Positions 9,001-15,267 of a DNA stretch of 51,837 bases are shown in pieces. The DNA is from Bacteroidota bacterium (GTDB lineage: Bacteria > Bacteroidota > Bacteroidia > Bacteroidales > WCHB1-69), in NCBI GenBank assembly GCA_009786185.1, contig WQTS01000132.1:1-51837 (forward strand), read 5' to 3'. Numbering within the stretch: position 1 is the stretch's first letter; each line of letters opens with the position of its first letter. The translations under genes and the position numbers were made by a program. The notes under the pieces were generated by a model. That model was given only the letters and a program-made list of their open reading frames with translations. It had not been told where the DNA came from and ran no database searches.

Positions 9001-11545
9001 CGCCGCCATTGCTTGATCCGGAAGTTCCAATGGTTAATGTACGAGAGCCAAGTTGAACAACGGCTGTGGAATGGGTGCCCTGAAGTCCTTTTATCGTTTT
9101 ATTGCCTGCCGAAATATCAAATGTGCCGCCGCCGTAGGGTGAAAATTGAATCTCAGAATTTGAGATAGAGCCTGACGCGCCCAAAGTGAGGACTCCGCTA
9201 TTAATAAAGGTTATGCCCGAATAGGTATTTACCCCATTGAGGGTAAGATTGTCTGTGCCATATTTGTACACACTTCCTGTTCCTGATATGATTCCGGAAT
9301 AAGTGTAAGCATTTGAGCGACCAAAATAGAGTTTTCCATTGTTAATAATATTGCCTGCTACACTGCCTGTTGTGCCGTTTTCGCTTCCTATACTCAATAC
9401 ACCATCCGTTTCAATGGTTGTGGTACCGGTGTAGGTATTGTTAGCCGTAAAATAAAGCGCACCTTTGGTTTCCACTTTTCCTGCTCCGCTAATTACTTTG
9501 AAACAAGTGTAATATGTTCTCGGTTCAAAACGAAGCGTTGCACTCGTTGATACCAATACTACATGAGAAGTATTGTCAATGTTGCCGTTGCTCGTGCCGT
9601 TTCCAATTTGCAAAACACCTTGGTCAACTCTTGTTAAGCCGGTATAAGTATTAGCGCCGGTTAAAATGGTCTTTCCATTTCCGCTTTTCTCAACGTAGCC
9701 GCTACCGGAAATTTTTCCCGAATAAGTAATCGTACCACTACCAATAAATCTTAAAAAAGTAGAAGATGTTGACAAGATAACCTCGCTTACAGGGGAACCT
9801 GTGCCGGTTATTTGTAAATGACCTGACTTTACGGTGGTTGTGCCGGTATAATTATTGGAGGCACTAAGAGTTACATGGTCAGCGGAAAAAGCAGCAATTT
9901 CCACTTTTCCGGCACCCGAAATTTGTCCTGCGTAAATACAACTCTTAGCAAACACTAATGTACCTTGAGAATTTATATTCACTTTACTGCTTTGCAAACC
10001 GTTCAGTGCATTAATTACCAAATTTCCGGCGTTGATGTTCGTTTCGCCGGTATAAGACTGTGGCGCATTGAAAGTGAGTGTGCCGCTGCCGGCTTTGGTA
10101 ATGGAGAAGTTGTTTGTATTACCGGGGAAAGTATTGGCAAAAGTAACATTATTGCTTCCCACATCAAAAGTATGTGTTTTGTTGGCTATAAAAGTTCTGA
10201 TTTTTAAAGATATATCAGCGGTATTTCCGGAAGCCCAGCGCAAAGTGCTTGTGCCAAGAATTAAAAATGAAGCGCCGAAATTTTCCAATTTGTTGAAAAC
10301 CACAACACCTTCATAAATGTACGTATCTCCCGAATAAGTGCTTGAGCCTGTCAGTGTAAGCGTACCTGTTCCACGTTTAACAAGTGCAACGTAGCCGGAA
10401 AACGCATTACCGGTAATTTTTCCTTCAAAGTTTCCGCCACCATCCGCTTGCCCTTCAGTTCCGATTGTTAACGATCTTGTTCCCAAAATAACCTCTCCGC
10501 CGCCGTAAATGTTTTTTATCTTTTTAGGGGCTGTAGTAATATCAAATTTTGTTCCCGTCCATATACTAACGTTACTTGATTTTTCAATTTTTCCACTTGC
10601 ACCCAAAGTAAGTTTACCGGCTTTAATATAGGTATTACCGGTGTAAGTATTTTCATTGGTTAATGTTAAGTTACCGGTTCCTAATTTTATCAAACCTCCT
10701 GCTCCTGAGATTACTCCCGAAAAGGTATAATCGTTAGAGCGGTTAAAAACAATGTGAGCGCCACTCATTACATTAATATTATTATAGACTGACAGGCTAC
10801 CGGTGGTTCCATTGTTGCCAATATTCAAATAGCCTGCTTCTACGGTAGTTGTGCCGGTGTAGGTGTTATTTCCGGTTAAAAACAGTTGCTGGTTAAATGT
10901 CCCTGAATAAGCCACTTTCCCCGGTCCTGTGATGACTTTTGAAAAAGTATAGTTACTTCCGGGCATAAAAAGGAGCTTATCTGATGAGTAAGCCATGACC
11001 ACATCACAGTTAATGCTTCCAATTGCGCCATTACCTACTTGCAAAGATGCCCCCTGAATGGTTATTTTTCCCGTAAGGGTATTTTGGGCAGTTAACAGAG
11101 TTGTTCCGCTCCAAAAATAAACGTCTCCTGCTCCTTTTATCACACGGGTAAAAGTTATCGTGGTTTGTGGCTGAAAGGTAAGCCGTGTGCCCGCATTAAC
11201 TGTAACACTTGATGTTCCTTTTAAATTAGCGTTTGTTGTACCGGCGCCTAATCTTATCCCCCCTGCCTTAATCTCGGTAGCGCCGCTGTAGGTGCTGTTC
11301 GGTGCGGTTAAAACCAAAGTTCCCGCACCTTCTTTTACCATAGAACCGGTACCGGAAATAGCGCCGCTAATGGTAGCGGTAGCGCCGGAAGGCACATTAA
11401 TTTTCACCGTTCCGCTAAGAATAATGTCAGAAGAAACGGTCTGTCCATTGGAAAGGTTTTGCGTACCGCTCCAAGTGGTTTGCGCCATTGCGCTGAAGCT
11501 GAATAAAGCTAATACTGTGATTAGCAAAATGATAATTTTTTTCAT
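1..11545 (-). CDS. Giant modular secreted surface protein (3' end beyond left edge)
   Basis: The minus-strand frame starts at an ATG at 11545 and stays open to the left edge, giving at least 3,848 codons; the C-terminus is not visible. Reading by eye gives this order: signal peptide (residues 1-22, ending SAMAQ); about ten autotransporter-associated beta-strand (PATR-like) repeats to about residue 950; FN3-like domains (about 995-1290); a PKD/LRR-like stretch (about 1290-1460, with motifs such as VNWGDGE); five GLUG-containing modules each beginning FCGG (F1530, F1943, F2357, F2763, F3240) and ending in an InlB-like repeat; then a Big_2-like domain from F3677 and an Ig-like domain. No catalytic domain was seen. 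The likely role is a fibrous adhesin or stalk protein. Secretion by T9SS is inferred from neighbours with sorting domains, because its own tail is outside the window. It lies 23 bp after the 501-aa gene and is probably cotranscribed with it. Confidence 0.9.
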   Translation of the reverse strand, partial: MKKIIILLITVLALFSFSAMAQTTWSGTQNLSNGQTVSSDIILSGTVKINVPSGATATISGAISGTGSMVKEGAGTLVLTAPNSTYSGATEIKAGGIRLGAGTTNANLKGTSSVTVNAGTRLTFQPQTTITFTRVIKGAGDVYFWSGTTLLTAQNTLTGKITIQGASLQVGNGAIGSINCDVVMAYSSDKLLFMPGSNYTFSKVITGPGKVAYSGTFNQQLFLTGNNTYTGTTTVEAGYLNIGNNGTTGSLSVYNNINVMSGAHIVFNRSNDYTFSGVISGAGGLIKLGTGNLTLTNENTYTGNTYIKAGKLTLGASGKIEKSSNVSIWTGTKFDITTAPKKIKNIYGGGEVILGTRSLTIGTEGQADGGGNFEGKITGNAFSGYVALVKRGTGTLTLTGSSTYSGDTYIYEGVVVFNKLENFGASFLILGTSTLRWASGNTADISLKIRTFIANKTHTFDVGSNNVTFANTFPGNTNNFSITKAGSGTLTFNAPQSYTGETNINAGNLVINALNGLQSSKVNINSQGTLVFAKSCIYAGQISGAGKVEIAAFSADHVTLSASNNYTGTTTVKSGHLQITGTGSPVSEVILSTSSTFLRFIGSGTITYSGKISGSGYVEKSGNGKTILTGANTYTGLTRVDQGVLQIGNGTSNGNIDNTSHVVLVSTSATLRFEPRTYYTCFKVISGAGKVETKGALYFTANNTYTGTTTIETDGVLSIGSENGTTGSVAGNIINNGKLYFGRSNAYTYSGIISGTGSVYKYGTDNLTLNGVNTYSGITFINSGVLTLGASGSISNSEIQFSPYGGGTFDISAGNKTIKGLQGTHSTAVVQLGSRTLTIGTSGSSNGGGEFRGTFTGTGSVVKNGTAKFTMYGNSTTTGTFTTTAGTVSFSGKWNGNFVQWGANTLEVQGWPTINGNLEIMGGTLSFSSGSKLTVNGEVLPSSRTTVKYNTNATVTGYVLMTAASGITSAESYKLDLTGISGKLGVTSPTTLWVNTTPLDNIPPNPGAGVNGSVIAQTVTLSWSKATDNSTPQNELRYYVYRSLSNNINTVSTCQTNGTLLTSGGMVNMTTFSESNLTPNTIYFYNVIVEDKAGNRAAYTSKAILTQKPTLTGSPTITPYPAISQTLSVDLSDMTSIPEIPNLGTFHYTWMRTQADENTGAPGTNTVTIGTNATYTVQIEDIGSYISVAVLASNCSGNPHSSFYMVPKIDQPAPQTPTLQLRTHNSITLNEVATPYIRYRMNDGEWQTSRTFSGLNPETTYSFQAYYIETPFSNASPVSQATAITTLAEPPIQQIKLAWMATENSEKSFETLINSGQSCIVNWGDGEVEIISPTRNIEAVTVSHTYTTAGHYPVTITGMTSETVFEVFRCDDDDVTDIDVSEAGGLQVLECPNQQLTEIIFDQYSDLYYVDCRNNRLQLSTLYQLSQLIADPQNKLLGTQNLLPKTVMANAWVNMPEQMFFGTSQTPTVFVVTRNGNAAVINVDYQLNASGIKFITAGNFAVTMTNAAIVSHPNHPAIVTATFTVEESIFCGGDGGRATPYEICDAQTLYNFKNWINSGNGNEAEDLNFIITNDIDLSAYPNWEPIGIYNYEDQSMAFQGTLNGNGKVIRNLNINNYRYFDNGFFGYITNATITNLGIENCNIIGQERVGGFAGRIENSSISGCYVSGNVSGGHNAGGFTGFVQDTYFNNCYSTAEVTATSFHAGGFVGVALDYSTFANCYATGNVTARDRVGGFAGVISESFIENCIALNNMVIARNGENVNRLAGVMASGATTNNNYANYDMIVQSNGVNIEVVEGSDAAGVGYSSEQFRNRNIYTSGTFWNHGNPWSMYEPWNPVESAIWDLCDDETFPYLRWQNITCSDHLVIVKAGPNGTAIPLGINGVETGSSMSITFVPDPFYEINDVIVGQVSALSQVVNNTLTIENIQWNQHVNVTFKFNTNNFCGGTGTMNTPYQICDAQSLAALAQMVNTGSLSSNNLFFRVTADIDLSAYPNWEPIGTFEHPFSGLFLGNGHVIKNLSINKPDDNYIGLFGFVESGSISNLGIENYNIKGGSGVGVLAGINKADIMYCYAGGYKEGNECGYITGWGAVGGLVGVNYGNISNCYTSGHVHGADRVGGLVGSNELNSIIQYSLSSTYVTGSYVGGIAGANFEGTIRNCVAANNSVIMYEFMDEVTANRIVGTNTTAQNVQGTLQNNYAWEDMPVVFANEPLTELGFDLNGVNGSGRPAWELLTQTFYTTYENWMWNGWNLQTGTNGIWRICEGETLPFLAWQNNVTCSDYIINAYAHENGTIEPNGTIGVMAGESITFTFTPNPFYVADKVIVGNDTYDANGNTFTLSNINQNYTVQVTFKFSPDLFCGGDGTEQDPYQICSAQTLAMFAQYVNAGNGNHTADKYYILTADINLNAYENWEPIGAFSYEYEKAFKGNFYGNNHVIRNLTINKEDGFMSGLFGYTMFANISNLGVENCNITAGFEIGGLVGHCYSTVVANSYVTGNISGVSNVGGLVGYVGTFSTINSCYANVNIAASFAYAAGLAGVNNGVITNCYAAGNITGEYMVGGLAGYNFYIIQNSVAALETLTGTNEIYAATVNRVAGIAVGENILFSNNYANENMVITVAGETETRPNDELNGNAVSMEWLRTSYFYTNTYNWTQGGAWDFTTPVWNICEQETLPYLAWQNNVNCSDYIVTAYAHENGAIEPNGIIGVMAGESITFTFTPVPFYMADKVIVGNDIYEATGNTFILENINANTTVQVTFKPDAASLFCGGEGTEQSPYEICDAQTLFNLAQFVNAGHGAQTEGVYYILTNNIDLSSYAAGEGWMPIGVWELGTNTVDHNKAFQGNFNGNNHVVQNLTINREHTIAVGLFGYARNANIKNLGVENCNIVAYYQAGGLIGHTEYTIITNCYTTGNISATGQVGGLVGLNDYSSVIANCFTTCDVTGRLFVGGLVGYNLFATTIMNSVAANGTITSLEESEFSRINRIVGWNYFNSELINNYAFEDMAITIAGQPFYPMDNDQNGTAKSMITLQSRDFYTNEENWTTGGAWDFDEVWNICESETLPFFIKQNTPCLGLFTITATSSGPGTISPEGAITVEAGNDITITFTPEENFMVAGIIIDGTIIPQSENLTSYTFTNVQRSHNIEVMFGVKRYLILTNADSEKGWLNLVWQGFEFPTEDIYGWTIGEGADMKFTFGAKEGYQVNQLLIDGMNVPDSIPGGSYTFVNIVADHTIEVTFKSFSDLFCGGDGTAETPYEICDAPTLAALATLVNEGNGNFTSGKYFIVTNQIDLIDYENWEPIGRDVNFDLTKTFRGNFNGDGYVITNLTMNRSDEECVGLFGFINNATIKNLGIENCNVIGQFNVGGLAGFVSGFSTISNCYVTGNVSGMDMIGGLTGQLIGTANIINCYAAANVSGELVVGGLVGVNGLSNIYNCYATGNVTGIDEVGGLVGVSNTFGSIANCYAAGNVTGSYTIGGLVGRNTMGTIQNCVAANDTISSLVSPVNINRIVGNDDSGSGDFYYNNYANGAMRIMFNGNSIVRPNDASLNGTATSPANLKSYSFYANTSNWRNNVAWYIDNAVNSQMIWRICDNATLPFFQWQEGIACPYIIIATAGENGTITPSGDILVNPGADFRFTFTPDAGYVVENVIVGNFHYPDSTAGYTFYNVQENHTIQVYFAPAFVPVTNITGVPTTATATLPLTLTGTVVPGNATNQTIVWSVQNAGTTGATIDGNNGLHTTDAGTVTVRATIANGLTPTTPYTQDFNIAVSKATLTGTPSITGNAVFGEQLTAVTTGLSSTPLVTLGTLMYQWQRGTTNIIGATSATYTLEQADIGQTIRVQVTAANCNGTATS
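518..6958 (-). repeat. Five tandem ~1.2-1.4 kb GLUG/InlB-like modules inside the giant gene
   Basis: Module starts (FCGG motif) fall at 6958, 5719, 4477, 3259 and 1828, so the units are 413, 414, 406, 477 and about 437 residues long. Each unit has FCGGxGT..PYxIC, a stretch ending NWEPIG or similar, four to six GLUG-type repeats (GGLVG or GGFAG with NCY), a WNICE..LPF..WQ segment, and an InlB-like repeat (NGTI.PNG...FTFTP). The 477-residue unit carries an extra InlB-like repeat. DNA near 3400-3540 and 4620-4755 is very similar by eye, which suggests recent internal duplication or gene conversion. Confidence 0.85.
8690..11482 (-). repeat. PATR-like beta-strand repeat region of the giant gene
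   Basis: At least ten copies of a motif like TYTGTTTVEAGYLNIGN recur in residues about 22-950, usually spaced 60-90 residues apart, with GSGxVxKxGxGxLxL preceding them. This matches the autotransporter-associated beta-strand repeat family, which builds parallel beta-helices. In this window it occurs only in this gene. Boundaries are approximate. Confidence 0.75.
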
Positions 11546-11568
11546 AAATATTTTTTAATGGCTAATAA

Positions 11569-13074
11569 TTATAGTTTTTGTGCACCTTTGCCCGGAATGA
11601 TACTCCAAAGTTTTTGCACATCTGTGTATGGGTATCTGTTGCCATACATGCTTACACGCACGGTTTCGGTGCCTTGTTTGTTCATTCCAAAAGCGGAGCG
11701 GAAGGTGTTCATCGCCGAATTTTCATCGTAAGATGAAGAATGACTCATGGTTAAGCCGAGATAACCTTTCAAGTAAGGGTCGTTTACCGCCTTTTTAATC
11801 AAGTCTATTTCGTTGCTGTTTACTTCGCGGTTGCCTTCATATTTTTGCAATTGCTCTACTTCCTCGAAATTCTTTGCAGGTTGAAAATTCCATAATCCGC
11901 CGCCCGATGGCAGGCAAATGTCGCCCATGCGATTGGCAAAGAAAAGGTTATCGTAAGCATTGGTAACACGGAGTTTGTCGCGTTTCAAGTCGCTGTCGAA
12001 GCGTGTGCGGTCTAATGCGCCGTAGAAGTTGCAACCAAACAGGTTGTCGTACACGTCGTAATTCATACGGGTCATGTAGCGAAAGCCGTAGCCCATATCT
12101 TCAAGGAGTTTTGTGCGTGGCCATGTAAACAGCACGGTATTGTTATAAAATTTGAGTGTTGTTTCTGTTTCCGGGGCAACGCCGTTTCCGCGCACTTCGC
12201 AGGCTGCCATACGGCAGGCAACAAAAATATTGTTATATATCTCCCAGTGTCCGGCAATGTTTTCCATTTGAATGCCGTAGTGCATCGCATTGGAAAAGAT
12301 GCAGTTGCGCACAATCAGTTTTCCTTCCACAGCGCCGTGCATAATTTGACGCGAGCCACTTACACCACCGGTTGTAGGAACACCCAACGGCGATTCGCCC
12401 GGCGCTATAATCCTCCCTGTTTCGCAGTTTGCGGGCGCACTTGCCACCGGATTGTCGTACACCGGCTTGCAGTACAAGTTATATTGCCCCATATCGAAAA
12501 TAATACCGTCAACGATTACTGTTCCTTTGCGATTTCCTTTTACTATCACATCTAGAAGTGCATGACTGCCTGATGTTCCTGCCTTTGCTATTTCCTCCGT
12601 TGGGCGAATCGTGGTATGAAATTTCGTGTGATTTTTCTCTGTGAAATCGGTATTCCAGCCGCCCTCAATAGTAAGATACTTCTTTACTTCAATATAACCC
12701 TGGTCCATTTTGCCGAGATAATTTCCTTCGGCAACGCGAATTACCGAGCCTTCCGGGGCGGCATCAATAGCCGCCTGCAAGTCTTTGTAAGGTTTCTCTT
12801 TCGAGCCATCGGCGGTGCGACTGCCTGCGCCGGTGGTTTCGCTTACATAAAAGGTAGCGCCATTGTTAGAAGTTGAACTTGTGCCCGTTTTTTCGCTTTG
12901 AGTTTGGCTTGCGTTCTGTCCGGAATTGTCGGTACTCTTTGTTTCTGTTTGTTTACCGGATGGATTGTTTCCTGTTGGGACTGTTGGTTTTTTTACATTC
13001 CCTATATTAATTTGCGCCATTGCGCTGAAACTGAATGCTAATGCTATGATTAGCGAGATGATAATTTTTTTCAT
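11569..13074 (-). CDS. Secreted right-handed beta-helix protein (DUF1565-like)
   Basis: The product is 501 aa with a clear signal peptide (residues 1-21, ending SAMAQ). A low-complexity Ser/Thr/Asn/Gln linker follows (about 25-75), then a DUF1565/beta-helix start (FYVSETTGAGSRTADGS, KPYKDLQAAIDAAPEGSVIRV) and parallel beta-helix rungs to about residue 400. Such folds occur in polysaccharide lyases and adhesins, but no lyase active site could be assigned. Unlike its two upstream neighbours it has no recognisable T9SS sorting domain; it ends IPGKGAQKL. It may therefore stay in the periplasm, use another signal, or associate with a sorted partner. It starts 18 bp after the 676-aa gene and has nearly the same leader and signal-peptide DNA. 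Confidence 0.88.
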   Translation of the reverse strand: MKKIIISLIIALAFSFSAMAQINIGNVKKPTVPTGNNPSGKQTETKSTDNSGQNASQTQSEKTGTSSTSNNGATFYVSETTGAGSRTADGSKEKPYKDLQAAIDAAPEGSVIRVAEGNYLGKMDQGYIEVKKYLTIEGGWNTDFTEKNHTKFHTTIRPTEEIAKAGTSGSHALLDVIVKGNRKGTVIVDGIIFDMGQYNLYCKPVYDNPVASAPANCETGRIIAPGESPLGVPTTGGVSGSRQIMHGAVEGKLIVRNCIFSNAMHYGIQMENIAGHWEIYNNIFVACRMAACEVRGNGVAPETETTLKFYNNTVLFTWPRTKLLEDMGYGFRYMTRMNYDVYDNLFGCNFYGALDRTRFDSDLKRDKLRVTNAYDNLFFANRMGDICLPSGGGLWNFQPAKNFEEVEQLQKYEGNREVNSNEIDLIKKAVNDPYLKGYLGLTMSHSSSYDENSAMNTFRSAFGMNKQGTETVRVSMYGNRYPYTDVQKLWSIIPGKGAQKL

Positions 13075-13092
13075 TTGAATATTTTTTAATGA

Positions 13093-15123
13093 TTAATGTT
13101 TTATTACCTTTTTATTAACCAAACCTTTATCGGTTGTTATTCTTATAGAATATATCCCATTAGGTAAATGACTAATGTTTATTGCAGTTTCGGAAGCCGA
13201 TTGGGACACAAGGGACGTTTGTACTTGCTTGCCGTACATATCGAAAATTGCGATACTTGTAACTTGTAACTCGTTGCTTGTAATTCGTAATTGCCCGTTC
13301 GTGGGGTTCGGATAAACCGTGATTGCCGCGGCGGTGATCTCTGAAATGCTTAGTGGTTTTACTGTAATGCTAAATTCTTTGGTAAAAGGTGTTCCCATAG
13401 CAGCGCCGTTTGCGATGGTGGCTTTAATCATTGCCATGCCTTCGCTTGCGGCATTGAAGATATTGCCGCCGGTAATGGTGGCGCCGGTGGTTCCTGCGTA
13501 GGTAACGCTCCAAGAGATGTTTTGAAAAGAGGCGTTTGCCGGAAGTATCGTCGCAGTGAGTGCGAGGGGAGCGCCTGCCGTTGCTTCGGCGGGCACATTG
13601 GTAATGTCTGTTACCGCCACAAAGCCCTCGCCTACTTCAATAGTAAAGTTTTGCGTATAGGGGGTGCCTTCTGCCAAACCATCTGCTATGGTGGCTTTTA
13701 CTACTACTGTGCCTTGGGTGGGGACATTTAGGACGTTGGCGACAATAGTGGCACCTGTGCTGCCTGCATCTTCTACACTCCAAACAATGGCAGTGTGGGT
13801 GGCATTGTAGGGCAGCACTGTAGCGGTTAGCGTGAGCGGTACGCCTGCCATTGCCGTTGTGGGTACGCCTGTGATGTTGGTTACGGGAATAAACAAATCC
13901 CCACAGTCAATATTTTCCCAACGCAGCCAAGGCAAGGTTAAACCATCGCAGATATTCCATACGCCGAAATCCCACGCGGCATCTTCCCAATTGTCTGCTG
14001 TGGTATAAAATGCAAGACTTTGGAGGGTTGCCATATCTTTGCCTATGCCTGCTTCCGGCGAACCGTCCGTAATGCTTACAGGATTGCCGTTTCTTAATAC
14101 TATCATATCTTCAAGGGCGTATAAATTTGCGGGTACTGTAGTGCCTCCTGTGCCGTCCCAACCATAGATACGGTTACTAAAATTACTTATTGAACTAACC
14201 GTATCGTTTGCCGCTACGCAATTTATTAATACAGCCTCTCCAGCAATACTTCCGAACAAGCCGCCTGCATCGTGGTAGCCTGAACCTGTGTTTTTCACAT
14301 TGCCCGTTGCATAGCAATAACTGACAGTACCAGATATTCCTGCTAAACCGCCAACAGAATAACCTGCTCCGCTTACGTTGCCTGTGGCATAACAGTTGGT
14401 AATGATACTGCTTGCATTCGCTGCTCTGCCGAGTAAGCCGCCGACATATTCCGTTCCGCTTACGTTTGCTCTTGAAAAACTTGCGGTAATGGTAGAATTT
14501 TCCTGATAGCCCACCAAACCGCCAATAGCCGTTCCCGTTCCATTTACCGTACCTGCTGTGTAACAGTTGGTAATGGTGGAACTTTGATTATATCCCACCA
14601 AGCCTCCTACATACCAGTCTCCGTTTACGTTGCCTATAGCGTAACAGTTGGTAATGGTAGAATAGTAATTATATCCCACTAAACCGCCTACCCGTATATA
14701 TCCGCCACCAAGATTGTCCACATAGCAATTTTCTATCCCAAGGTTTTCAATGGTTGCATAATAAGTATATCCAAATAAGCCGAGATTAGCCTCATCTCGG
14801 TTGATAGTAAGGTTTCGCACTACCTTTCCATTGCCGTCAAAGTTGCCTTGAAAACCTGTGTATTGTCCACTTATCGGCAACCAGCCTTCGTCTGCGGAAT
14901 AGGCGGAAAGGTCAATGTCGTTCATTAACTTGTAGTAGATGCCTGCGGTGTAGTTTCCGTGAATCGTACTTACGTAATCTGTAAGTTCTTTGAGGTGCGT
15001 GGGGGTTGAAATTTGGTACGGGTCTGTGCTTGTTCCGTCTCCGCCTCCCAAATCGGGGTGTTGCGCCATGGCGCTGAAACTGAATGCTAATGCTGTGATT
15101 AGCGAGATAATAATTTTTTTCAT
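13093..15123 (-). CDS. GLUG-repeat / Big-domain surface protein with T9SS sorting domain
   Basis: The product is 676 aa. Signal peptide: residues 1-21. One GLUG module follows (about 24-400) with about six VGGLVG-type repeats separated by NCYATGNV-like segments. Next come two Big_2-like domains beginning IPVTNITGVPTTAMAG and VAVTDITNVPAEATAG, and a type A T9SS C-terminal domain (VYPNPTNGQL, IFDMYGK, INISHLPNGIYSIRI, VNKKVIKH). It should be exported by T9SS and attached to the surface; a ligand cannot be inferred. The CTD loop after GQL is encoded by the repeat word at 13254-13292. A 144-bp gap with an inverted repeat separates it from the upstream 799-aa gene, so it could be cotranscribed or separately expressed. 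Confidence 0.92.
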   Translation of the reverse strand: MKKIIISLITALAFSFSAMAQHPDLGGGDGTSTDPYQISTPTHLKELTDYVSTIHGNYTAGIYYKLMNDIDLSAYSADEGWLPISGQYTGFQGNFDGNGKVVRNLTINRDEANLGLFGYTYYATIENLGIENCYVDNLGGGYIRVGGLVGYNYYSTITNCYAIGNVNGDWYVGGLVGYNQSSTITNCYTAGTVNGTGTAIGGLVGYQENSTITASFSRANVSGTEYVGGLLGRAANASSIITNCYATGNVSGAGYSVGGLAGISGTVSYCYATGNVKNTGSGYHDAGGLFGSIAGEAVLINCVAANDTVSSISNFSNRIYGWDGTGGTTVPANLYALEDMIVLRNGNPVSITDGSPEAGIGKDMATLQSLAFYTTADNWEDAAWDFGVWNICDGLTLPWLRWENIDCGDLFIPVTNITGVPTTAMAGVPLTLTATVLPYNATHTAIVWSVEDAGSTGATIVANVLNVPTQGTVVVKATIADGLAEGTPYTQNFTIEVGEGFVAVTDITNVPAEATAGAPLALTATILPANASFQNISWSVTYAGTTGATITGGNIFNAASEGMAMIKATIANGAAMGTPFTKEFSITVKPLSISEITAAAITVYPNPTNGQLRITSNELQVTSIAIFDMYGKQVQTSLVSQSASETAINISHLPNGIYSIRITTDKGLVNKKVIKH
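13254..13292. repeat. Low-complexity 'acttgtaactcgtaa' word within a CTD
   Basis: A tandem-like run of a 7-8 bp word (acttgta / actcgt / attcgta) lies in the coding sequence and encodes the loop RITSNELQVTS of the sorting domain. The same word occurs at 15513-15541, 47479-47512, 49591-49627 and 49651-49673. Confidence 0.7.
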
Positions 15124-15176
15124 AATAAATATTTTTTAATGATTAATGTTTTTGTGTACGGATTTAAGGGTTAAAT

Positions 15177-15261
15177 CTCTGTGTTTCTTTGTGAACCCTG
15201 TGCCTCTGTGTTGAATATTTTTTTCAGCACAGAGACACAGAGAACACTGAGGTTCACAGAG
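15177..15261. repeat. Imperfect inverted repeat of the 'cacagag' type
   Basis: The arms are rich in ctctgtg/cacagag and flank an A/T-rich centre (gaatattttttt). It lies in the 144-bp gap between the 799-aa and 676-aa genes. It could fold as an RNA hairpin that attenuates readthrough, or it may only be a dispersed intergenic repeat. No gene is seen in this gap. Confidence 0.7.
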
Positions 15262-15267
15262 TAATCA

